A stretch of DNA of 5,179 nt, taken from Desulfotignum sp. Its GTDB lineage: Bacteria; Desulfobacterota; Desulfobacteria; Desulfobacterales; Desulfobacteraceae. Position 1 is the first letter of the stretch. Each line of letters starts with the position of its first letter. Below are positions 1 through 5,179 of the stretch, in pieces. The position numbers and the translations under genes were made by a program. The notes under the pieces are model-generated. The model did not search any database. It saw only the letters and a program-made list of their open reading frames with translations, and was not told the DNA's origin. Location: positions 1 through 5,179 of the forward strand of contig JAIPDY010000225.1 in assembly GCA_021737445.1 (NCBI GenBank), in the 5' to 3' direction.

Positions 1-10
1 GAACTGAAAA

Positions 11-406
11 ATGGAATTTTTTCTGGCCCTGGTTGTGGGATTGCTTTTCTCTGCCGCCCTGTTTCTGATGCTTTCCGGGGTTCTGGTGCGCTTTGTCTTC
101 GGGTTCACACTCATGGGCAATGCGGTCAATCTTCTGCTCTTTACAGCCGGCCGGCTGGACCCTGTGGATCCGCCGCTGATCGATGCAAAGCAAACCCTTC
201 TTGCGGCACCGGCTGCCAATGCCCTGCCCCAGGCCCTGATCCTCACCGCCATTGTGATCGGATTTGCCATGACGATTTTTTTGCTGGTGCTTTTGTACCG
301 GGCCTATGATCAGGCCCATACCCTGGATGCAGACCAGGACGAATTTATCTCCGAAATGCCAAAAACCGATCCGTCCGACAGCTTACGGCATAAGGAGCAG
401 GCATGA
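11..406 (+). CDS. mrpC: Mrp Na+/H+ antiporter subunit C (NuoK-like)
   Basis: Small inner-membrane subunit of the Mrp (Mnh/Pha) Na+/H+ antiporter, homologous to NuoK of complex I. The 131-residue product has three predicted membrane segments (about 3-20, 26-46 and 73-97). The family signature is clear: GNAVNLLLF at 36-44, and ALPQALILTAIVIGFA at 71-86 with Gln74 and Thr79. Just before this motif the sequence reads Asn-Ala where many family members have Asp-Pro. A polar tail of about 30 residues (98-131) makes it longer than the roughly 113 residues of Bacillus MrpC. An in-frame TGA at 5-7 with no start codon between it and base 11 makes this ATG the first possible start. That TGA might also end the preceding gene (expected mrpB), but ten bases are too few to tell. 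The gene overlaps mrpD by 4 bases (ATGA). Family assignment is secure. Confidence 0.95.
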   Translation: MEFFLALVVGLLFSAALFLMLSGVLVRFVFGFTLMGNAVNLLLFTAGRLDPVDPPLIDAKQTLLAAPAANALPQALILTAIVIGFAMTIFLLVLLYRAYDQAHTLDADQDEFISEMPKTDPSDSLRHKEQA

Positions 407-1893
407 CAAACCTGCTGGTTCTTCCCATTCTGCTGCCCATGGGGTTTGCCGTTCTCTCCATACTTGCAGGGGTGCATCACCGCTGTGCCGGTGCAGTTGC
501 CTTTGCCGGTGCTGTGATACATCTGATCTTCGCCTGCCTGCTCATGGCAGCGGTTGTAAAACAGGGGGTGGTGGCCCTGTGGGTGGGCAGCTGGCCCTTC
601 CCTGCCGGTATCTGCCTGGTGGCTGATCATCTGGGTGCGGTCATGGTGCTGGTCACTGCGGTCATCCACACGGCAGTGACGGCCTATGCGAAAAAAGATA
701 TAGAAACCCGCCAGATAAAAGCAGGATTCTATCTCTTTATGCAGATGCTCACCGCAGCCATCTGCGGGGCGTTTCTCACAGGAGATCTGTTCAATTTATA
801 TGTATGGTTTGAGGTCATGCTCATGGCATCCTTTGGTCTCATGGTCATGGAAAACCCGGCCAGGCAGCTGACCAATGCCGTCAAATACGTTACCTTGAAC
901 CTGTTGTCCACCCTGTTTCTCATAACCGCCATCGGCCTGCTCTACGGTCTCACCGGCACCCTGAACCTGGCAGACCTGCATGAAAAAGCGGCCCAGGTGG
1001 AAAATACCGCCCTGCTCACCAGCACAGCCCTGCTGATGATGACGGCATTCGGCATAAAGGCAGCCCTGTTTCCGCTGTTTTTCTGGCTGCCGGCTGCCTA
1101 TCACACCCTGCCGGCTGCAGTGGCTGCTTTTTTTGCAGGCATGCTCACCAAGGTGGGGGTCTATGCCCTGATCCGGCTGTTTACCCTGGTGTTTGTCACC
1201 CAGACCCACATCACCCACACCATCCTGATGGCTGCAGCGATCGGGACCATGGTATCCGGGGTTGTGGCAGCCGCCTCCCAGATGGATATCCGCCGCATTT
1301 TATCCTTTCATATCATCAGCCAGGTAGGGTATATGGTTTTGGGGCTTTCCGTGTTCACCCCCCTGGCACTGGGGGCCACCCTGGTCTACCTGGTCCACCA
1401 TATCATTGTCAAAGCCAACCTGTTCCTGGTGGGCGGGCTCATCCACAGGGCCACCGGCTCTTTTCACCTGGCACATATGGGCGGCCTGTACAGAACCCAT
1501 GGCCTGATCTCTGTCCTTTTTTTCATCCCTGCCTTTTCCCTGGCCGGGTTCCCGCCCCTGTCCGGTTTCTGGGCCAAACTGCTGATCATCTATGCCTGCC
1601 TTGAAAGCGGACATTACACAGCAGCTGCACTGGCTGCCGTTGTGGGCCTGCTTACGGTGTTTTCCATGTCCAAGATCTGGATGGCGGCTTTCTGGAAAAA
1701 ACCGCAAAAAACAGATGCCGGGCCCGTGCCTGGAAACAGTTCAGCCTGGATGCTGGCGCCTGTAATATGCCTGTGCCTTCTCACGGTGCTTCTGGGCCTT
1801 TTCATGGAACCGGTCATCCGGTTTTCACTTGCAGCCGGTGAACAGCTGATGAACCCGTCAGCCTATATACTTGCTGTGAAAGGAGGTGGCTGA
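403..1893 (+). CDS. mrpD: Mrp Na+/H+ antiporter subunit D (NuoL/M/N-like)
   Basis: Large proton-translocating subunit of the Mrp antiporter, a member of the NuoL/NuoM/NuoN (proton_antipo_M) family, with many membrane helices over its 496 residues (the usual MrpD length). Residues expected for antiport are present: Glu137 in LYVWFEVMLMASFG, Lys219 in FGIKAALFPLFFWLPAAYH, Lys250 in GMLTKVGVYAL, Lys337 in HHIIVKANLFL, and Lys392 in the GFPPLSGFWAK loop. Glu137 and Lys219 fall at the numbers known for Bacillus MrpD. A short direct repeat (CTGCCGGCTGC at 1087-1097 and 1108-1118) encodes LPAA twice, seven codons apart, inside the conserved loop. The start is fixed by AAGGAG at 392-397, five bases before the ATG, and by the ATGA overlap with mrpC. 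The stop overlaps the mrpE start by one base (TGATG). MrpA is excluded because the protein lacks MrpA's long C-terminal extension. Confidence 0.97.
   Translation: MTNLLVLPILLPMGFAVLSILAGVHHRCAGAVAFAGAVIHLIFACLLMAAVVKQGVVALWVGSWPFPAGICLVADHLGAVMVLVTAVIHTAVTAYAKKDIETRQIKAGFYLFMQMLTAAICGAFLTGDLFNLYVWFEVMLMASFGLMVMENPARQLTNAVKYVTLNLLSTLFLITAIGLLYGLTGTLNLADLHEKAAQVENTALLTSTALLMMTAFGIKAALFPLFFWLPAAYHTLPAAVAAFFAGMLTKVGVYALIRLFTLVFVTQTHITHTILMAAAIGTMVSGVVAAASQMDIRRILSFHIISQVGYMVLGLSVFTPLALGATLVYLVHHIIVKANLFLVGGLIHRATGSFHLAHMGGLYRTHGLISVLFFIPAFSLAGFPPLSGFWAKLLIIYACLESGHYTAAALAAVVGLLTVFSMSKIWMAAFWKKPQKTDAGPVPGNSSAWMLAPVICLCLLTVLLGLFMEPVIRFSLAAGEQLMNPSAYILAVKGGG
1881..1887 (+). promoter_or_regulatory. 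Strong Shine-Dalgarno for mrpE inside mrpD
   Basis: AGGAGGT lies five bases before the ATG at 1893 and within the last codons of mrpD, where it encodes part of the Gly-Gly-Gly C-terminus. It is close to the full anti-SD complement and fixes the mrpE start. Together with the TGATG stop/start it suggests efficient re-initiation. Confidence 0.8.
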
Positions 1894-2369
1894 TGCCGCT
1901 TTTGCTGCTCAACATCGCTTTTGCCGCCGTGTTCACGCTTTTGCTGGGCTCGGGCAGCATTGGCGTGTTTTTGTCCGGCTTTGCCCTGGGATATGTGGTG
2001 TTGTGGGTGTCGGGCCCCCTGTACCCGGAAACCGGATATTTTAAAAAACTGCCCAAAACCCTGAACCTGGCTGCCTATTTTTTTATGGAACTGGTGATTT
2101 CCAGTCTCCAGGTGGCCTGGGATGTCATCACCCCTAAACATATCAACCGCCCGGGCATTATCGGGGTGCCTTTGACAGCCCGGACAGATCTGGAAATATT
2201 TCTGGTGGCCAATCTGCTCTCTTTGACCCCTGGCACCCTGAGTGTGGACCTGTCAGAGGACAAAAAAACCCTGTATGTCCACGTCATGTTCCTTGAGGAC
2301 ATTGACACAACAAGAAAAGAGATCAAAAACGGACTGGAAAGGCGCATACTGGAGGTGATGCGGTCATGA
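1893..2369 (+). CDS. mrpE: Mrp Na+/H+ antiporter subunit E
   Basis: MrpE subunit of the Mrp Na+/H+ antiporter complex. The 158 residues match the usual family length. The N-terminal half holds about three hydrophobic segments (3-20, 22-42 and 57-77), followed by a cytoplasmic domain. The family hallmark runs from PGIIGVPL at 87-94 through TDLEIFLVANLLSLTPGTLS at 98-117, then the beta-strand-like VHVMFLED at 129-136. Thr112-Pro113 belong to this conserved TPGT motif, whose counterpart is important for antiport in alkaliphilic Bacillus. The start is supported by the strong AGGAGGT site upstream. The gene begins on the last base of the mrpD stop codon and ends in a 4-base ATGA overlap with mrpF. 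No truncation or frameshift is visible. Confidence 0.96.
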   Translation: MPLLLLNIAFAAVFTLLLGSGSIGVFLSGFALGYVVLWVSGPLYPETGYFKKLPKTLNLAAYFFMELVISSLQVAWDVITPKHINRPGIIGVPLTARTDLEIFLVANLLSLTPGTLSVDLSEDKKTLYVHVMFLEDIDTTRKEIKNGLERRILEVMRS

Positions 2370-2728
2370 CCGGGGGAACTGTTTTTCTGCAGGGGGCAGG
2401 CCAGGTTTCCATGGCCATACTGCTGGCCGGCATGCTTCTGCTTTTATGGCGCCTGTCAAAAGGCCCCACTGCTGCAGACCGGGTTATTGCCATGGACCTG
2501 TTGTCTGTTCTGGTGGTGACCTTTCTGGTAATTCTCTCCATCCATACACGGGAAACCAGCTACCTGGATGTGGCCATCGCCTATGCATGCATCGCTTTTT
2601 TAGGCACCATCGCCCTGGCCAGATTTATCCAGAAAGGCGCCCAGAACAAACGATCCCGACAAGATCTTCGCCAAAAACCAGACCCTCTTTGTGAAAACCT
2701 TCCAGACAAAAGGCGGTCACATGATTGA
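2366..2728 (+). CDS. mrpF: Mrp Na+/H+ antiporter subunit F, with extended C-terminal tail
   Basis: Small membrane subunit of the Mrp antiporter, with three predicted membrane segments (about 14-30, 40-59 and 67-88). The family motif GPTAADRVIAMDLL at 33-46 carries Asp38 and Asp44, and LDVAIAYACIAFLGTIALAR at 67-86 forms the third helix. The conserved part ends near residue 91, where most MrpF proteins stop. Here about 30 more residues follow, highly polar and rich in Arg, Lys, Gln and Asp, and they run into mrpG. The tail looks like read-through of former intergenic DNA rather than a domain. The ATG overlaps the mrpE stop (ATGA), with GGAGG at 2351-2355 about ten bases upstream. An internal Met16 could be an alternative start but lacks the coupling geometry. 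Confidence 0.93.
   Translation: MTGGTVFLQGAGQVSMAILLAGMLLLLWRLSKGPTAADRVIAMDLLSVLVVTFLVILSIHTRETSYLDVAIAYACIAFLGTIALARFIQKGAQNKRSRQDLRQKPDPLCENLPDKRRSHD
2710..2716 (+). promoter_or_regulatory. Ribosome binding site deciding the mrpG start
   Basis: AAGGCGG lies four bases before the ATG at 2721. It favours that start over the in-frame GTG at 2691, which has only a pyrimidine-rich CCCTCTTT run before it and no Shine-Dalgarno. Confidence 0.55.
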
Positions 2729-3041
2729 GTATCTCACCGGCATTCTCATGGTGCTGGGCAGCCTTTTCTGCCTGGTGGCGGCACTGGGGGTGATCCGGCT
2801 GCCGGACACCCTTACGCGCATGCATGCCGTCACCAAGGCCGGGACCCTGGGAGCCGGTCTGGTGGTCCTTGCCCATGCCTTTTTCTATCAGCAGACAGGG
2901 ATCTCTCTGCGGGCCGGCTTCATCATCGCCCTGCTCCTGTTCACCGCACCCGTGGCAGCCCATCTTATTGCCAGGGCCTCATACAGAAGCGGGGTTCCTC
3001 TATCCGGCCGCACCCGGGTTGATGAACTCAACAAAAAATGA
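2721..3041 (+). CDS. mrpG: Mrp Na+/H+ antiporter subunit G
   Basis: Last subunit of the Mrp Na+/H+ antiporter complex, a small membrane protein with three hydrophobic segments (about 4-24, 40-56 and 64-84). Family motifs are clear: GVIRLPDTLTRMHAVTKAGT at 23-42, and the FTAPVAAHLIARA stretch at 74-86 with Pro77. The 106 residues from ATG 2721 fit the family, and the first membrane helix begins right after MIEY, as expected. An in-frame GTG at 2691 would add ten residues (MKTFQTKGGH) that do not resemble an MrpG N-terminus and have no ribosome binding site. The start overlaps the mrpF stop by eight bases. The C-terminus is short and polar and ends Asn-Lys-Lys. It closes the antiporter operon: an AT-rich gap follows, without a clear terminator. 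Confidence 0.94.
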   Translation: MIEYLTGILMVLGSLFCLVAALGVIRLPDTLTRMHAVTKAGTLGAGLVVLAHAFFYQQTGISLRAGFIIALLLFTAPVAAHLIARASYRSGVPLSGRTRVDELNKK

Positions 3042-3065
3042 TCCCTCCTAAAAAAATATTTACGG

Positions 3066-3094
3066 TTGTCATTCATATCAGTTTGTTTTATAAC
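3066..3094 (+). promoter_or_regulatory. Putative sigma70-type promoter for the HTH-EIIA and ClC genes
   Basis: TTGTCA at 3066-3071 (5 of 6 matches to TTGACA) is separated by exactly 17 bases from TATAAC at 3089-3094 (5 of 6 matches to TATAAT). It sits in the most AT-rich part of the window: I count 15 G or C in bases 3061-3120. The predicted transcript would start near 3100 and leave a leader of roughly 45-50 bases before the ATG at 3148. Such matches can occur by chance in AT-rich DNA, but position, spacing and composition all agree. Confidence 0.55.
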
Positions 3095-3127
3095 ACCCAA
3101 AAAAATTCATAAATTAAACAGCTTAGA

Positions 3128-3149
3128 ATGGATAGGCACAGTAATCCAT
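3128..3149 (+). repeat. 6-bp inverted repeat spanning the start codon of the HTH-EIIA gene
   Basis: ATGGAT at 3128-3133 and ATCCAT at 3144-3149 are perfect inverted copies separated by ten bases. The right arm includes the A and T of the ATG at 3148. The loop contains AGG (3134-3136), the only Shine-Dalgarno-like bases nearby. It could be a DNA operator half-site pair or a small RNA hairpin over the start, or it may be chance. Confidence 0.3.
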
Positions 3150-3834
3150 GAAAAAACAGATGACATTGTCGGTTTTTGATTTGTCAACATATCTGGGTGT
3201 AAATCCTGATACGATTAAACGCTGGGTCAGACAGGGAAAACTGCCGGTGTTACCCAAAGGGGCTGATTTGCGGTTTCAAAAAAAAGACCTTGAAAAGTGG
3301 GCGGCCCTGCACAATATCCGGTTGAACCTCACCGATAAAAAATCTGCAGAAAAACAAACCCCGGTTGATATCCCTTTGTCTCAGGCCTTGCAAAACGGCG
3401 GCATCTATTGTGATATTCCGGGTAATGATGTTGCCGCGGTTCTTGCATCCTGTGTCAAAAAAATTCCCCAGGTGCCTGATGATTTCAAACCGGATCTTCT
3501 GGACCGCCTGGTTGAAAGAGAAAATGCTTTTTCAACAGGGGTGGGAAACGGCATGGCCATACCCCACCCCAGACAGCAGCTGTCATATTTGCCCCATCCC
3601 ATGATAACGGTCAACTTTCTTAGCCATCCAGTGGATTACAATGCCCTGGACGGCCGCCCTGTATCCATATTGTTTTGTATTTTATGTCCGTCATTGCAAT
3701 ACCATCTGCATCTGCTGTCTGCATTGTCATTCTGCCTGAAGGATGCGGATTTTGTTGCATTCATAAAATCACGGCCGCAAATGGATCAACTGGTTGAAAA
3801 GACAATGATTCTCCAGAAATCCAACCCCCTGTAA
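3148..3834 (+). CDS. HTH DNA-binding domain fused to PTS EIIA (PtsN-like) domain
   Basis: Predicted cytoplasmic regulator of 228 residues. Residues about 6-53 form a MerR/excisionase-type helix-turn-helix: LSTYLGVNPDTIKRWVRQGK at 12-31, then LRFQKKDLEKW at 41-51. After a polar linker (about 58-73), residues about 76-225 match PTS EIIA of the fructose/Ntr type. Within it, Arg124-Glu125 precede STGVGNGMAIPHPR (129-142), where His140 is the expected phosphorylation site. DYNALDGRPVSILFCILCP (163-181) and the HLHLLSAL stretch (186-193) with His186 complete the fold. No EIIB, EIIC or sugar enzyme is nearby, so a regulatory role like PtsN is more likely than sugar uptake. The gene follows a promoter-like sequence and precedes the ClC gene by 29 bases, so the two are probably co-transcribed. 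Its G+C is visibly lower than in the mrp genes. The ribosome binding site is weak. Domain calls are firm; targets are unknown. Confidence 0.88.
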   Translation: MKKQMTLSVFDLSTYLGVNPDTIKRWVRQGKLPVLPKGADLRFQKKDLEKWAALHNIRLNLTDKKSAEKQTPVDIPLSQALQNGGIYCDIPGNDVAAVLASCVKKIPQVPDDFKPDLLDRLVERENAFSTGVGNGMAIPHPRQQLSYLPHPMITVNFLSHPVDYNALDGRPVSILFCILCPSLQYHLHLLSALSFCLKDADFVAFIKSRPQMDQLVEKTMILQKSNPL

Positions 3835-3863
3835 AAGTAAAACCGTTTGGAACAGATGCCCTG

Positions 3864-5179
3864 ATGTCTTTGATAAAAAAATGGCGTGCCCGCTTTTCTC
3901 CAAGCCTGTCACATGTTGATGACCGGCTGCTTTTGATCATTGCAGGAAGCATTGCCGGCATCTGCAGCGGCCTTGCCGCAGTAGCCCTTCGCCTGGCCCT
4001 TGAATCGGTCACAGAATGGCTGTATCCCTTTCGGCAGTTTTGGTGGGCTTTTTTACTGCCGGCCGCCGGTGCGCTGTTGTCTTGTTTGTACCTTGAAAAG
4101 ATTACCAGGGAAAGTGCAGGTCATGGTGTTCCTGAGGTCATTTACGCTGTGTCCAAACACGGGGGCCTGTTACGGCTGCGGTCCAGCTATTCCCGGTTGA
4201 TTTCCAGTTTTCTGACCATCGGCAGCGGGGGGTCAGCCGGCCCTGAAGCACCCGTGGTCATGAGCGGGTCAGCCATCGGGTCCAATATAGCCAAATTTTT
4301 ATGGCTCAATGACCGGCAGCGCACCACCCTTGTGGGATGCGGCACAGCCGGTGCCATTGCAGGTATTTTCAACGCCCCGCTTGCCGGGCTTGTCTTTTCC
4401 ATCGAGGTTATTCTTGGAAAATGGGATTTCAGCAATATCATCCCCATAGCCATTGCCGCAGTGGCAGGTGCGGAAGTAAGCCGGGCCATTATCCATGAGC
4501 AGGTGCTTTTCAACCACCTGTTCTTTAATGTGGGCACCGCTGATATCCTGCCCGGTATCTGCCTGGCTGTTTTTGCAGGCCTGATATCGGTCTTTTTTAC
4601 AAAAGCGCTGAATTACTCGGGAAAATTTGCCAAAAAAACCGGGGTTTCCTTCTGGATGCGGGCCATAATCGGCGGGTCTGCTGTGGGGTGCATCGGCCTG
4701 TTTTTCCCGGTTGTACTGGGAGAGGGATACCATTTTATACAGTCCATGATTTCCGAAACCTTTTCAATGGGCATATTCATCACATTTGTTGCTGTTTTCG
4801 CCAAAATTTTTGCCACTGCCATCACCCTGGGCTGGGGAGGATCAGGAGGCATATTTGCCCCCTGCCTGCTCATCGGCAGCCTCACCGGCATTGCTTTCCA
4901 CAAAACAGTATTTCTGCTGTTTGAAAATGCCGCCTTTGCCAGTGAAGGTGCATATGCGCTGCTGGGAATGACAGGGCTTATCAGCGGGGTGATGCAGGCA
5001 CCCTTGACAGGCATTTTTCTGGTGGTTGAAATCACCGGCGGCTATGAAACCATTCTGCCGTTAATCATTGTTTCTGCCATTTCATCCACCATGAGCCACT
5101 ATATCGAACCGGCATCCTTTTATTTCAAAGACCTTATTAAACGGGGGCAGTTTTTACGGCCAGGCACGGATGCAAGGAT
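3864..5179 (+). CDS. ClC-family chloride channel/transporter (3' end beyond window)
   Basis: Polytopic inner-membrane protein for Cl- (or related anion) movement. 438 codons are visible and remain open at the right edge. The ClC landmarks occur in order: GHGVP at 86-90 (position of GSGIP in E. coli ClcA), GSGGSAGPEAP at 120-130 with the gating glutamate Glu128, FNAPLAGLVFSIEVILGKW at 169-187, GSGGIFAP at 326-333, and SFYFKDL at 418-424 with Tyr420 as the likely central tyrosine. Compared with ClcA, the filter serine is His87, and the internal proton glutamate (the second Glu of its IEEM) is Val182, as in some channels and many CBS-containing bacterial ClCs. The membrane domain ends near 425; LIKRGQFLRPGTDAR then resembles the linker into C-terminal CBS domains, which would lie outside the window. 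ATG 3864 is the first start after an in-frame stop at 3795-3797. The ribosome binding site is poor (GGA at 3849). Confidence 0.93.
   Translation, partial: MSLIKKWRARFSPSLSHVDDRLLLIIAGSIAGICSGLAAVALRLALESVTEWLYPFRQFWWAFLLPAAGALLSCLYLEKITRESAGHGVPEVIYAVSKHGGLLRLRSSYSRLISSFLTIGSGGSAGPEAPVVMSGSAIGSNIAKFLWLNDRQRTTLVGCGTAGAIAGIFNAPLAGLVFSIEVILGKWDFSNIIPIAIAAVAGAEVSRAIIHEQVLFNHLFFNVGTADILPGICLAVFAGLISVFFTKALNYSGKFAKKTGVSFWMRAIIGGSAVGCIGLFFPVVLGEGYHFIQSMISETFSMGIFITFVAVFAKIFATAITLGWGGSGGIFAPCLLIGSLTGIAFHKTVFLLFENAAFASEGAYALLGMTGLISGVMQAPLTGIFLVVEITGGYETILPLIIVSAISSTMSHYIEPASFYFKDLIKRGQFLRPGTDAR

Noticed and set aside
306..626. 106-codon plus-strand frame across the mrpC/mrpD junction
   Set aside because: It is out of frame with two confirmed genes, and its product is Cys/Arg/Ser-rich without membrane segments or family motifs.
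1087..1118. Direct repeat CTGCCGGCTGC, two copies 21 bases apart, as a possible regulatory repeat
   Set aside because: It is explained by coding for LPAA twice within the conserved MrpD loop. There are only two copies, both in frame.
796..1218. 140-codon open frame on the minus strand inside mrpD
   Set aside because: It lies antisense to strongly conserved mrpD coding sequence and its product is Gln/Gly/His-rich low-complexity with no family resemblance. It is a by-product of the sense codon bias.
1300..1707. 135-codon minus-strand open frame inside mrpD
   Set aside because: It is an antisense shadow with the same Gln/Gly/His/Lys-rich composition, no ribosome binding site and no recognisable motif.
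2691..2720. GTG at 2691 as the mrpG start
   Set aside because: There is no Shine-Dalgarno before it and the ten added residues are not MrpG-like. ATG 2721 has AAGGCGG at the right distance and puts the first membrane helix at the usual place.
3042..3060. Possible intrinsic terminator after mrpG (A-rich stretch with CCCTCCT)
   Set aside because: No complementary GGAGG-type arm pairs with it downstream and no T run follows, so no terminator hairpin can be supported.
4299..5035. Two overlapping minus-strand frames of about 140 codons opposite the ClC gene
   Set aside because: The plus strand gives an uninterrupted ClC protein with all landmark motifs over the same bases. The antisense products show no family resemblance.

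Overview
The window is dense bacterial coding DNA, all on the + strand. Moderate-to-high G+C, the Mrp antiporter genes and a helix-turn-helix/PTS-IIA fusion beside a ClC gene suggest a Gram-negative, possibly a marine Desulfobacterota (Desulfobacteraceae-like) organism. That placement is an impression from protein style, not a computed result.

Bases 11-3041 hold the distal half of an Mrp (Pha/Mnh-type) multisubunit Na+/H+ antiporter operon in the standard order mrpC-mrpD-mrpE-mrpF-mrpG. Neighbouring genes overlap by 1 to 8 bases at their stop/start junctions, which points to one polycistronic mRNA with translational coupling. The usual proximal genes, mrpA and mrpB, would lie left of the window. 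Together these proteins form an inner-membrane complex that exports Na+ in exchange for H+. MrpD is the NuoL/M/N-like proton-translocating subunit, and MrpC is NuoK-like.

Bases 3042-3147 are an AT-rich intergenic gap with no convincing terminator. It contains a good sigma70-like promoter (TTGTCA, 17-base spacer, TATAAC) and a 6-bp inverted repeat that covers the next start codon.

Bases 3148-3834 encode a 228-residue protein that joins an N-terminal MerR/excisionase-type DNA-binding domain to a C-terminal PtsN-like PTS EIIA domain with its phospho-accepting histidine intact. 29 bases further on, a ClC-family chloride transporter/channel gene starts at 3864 and runs off the right edge. Its 438 visible residues cover the whole membrane domain. 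Its selectivity-filter and proton-path residues differ from the E. coli-type Cl-/H+ exchanger.

The most interesting point is the setting: a DNA-binding protein with a phosphorylatable EIIA domain sits between a Na+/H+ antiporter operon and a chloride transporter. It may link PTS phosphorylation state to ion homeostasis. That link is inference.
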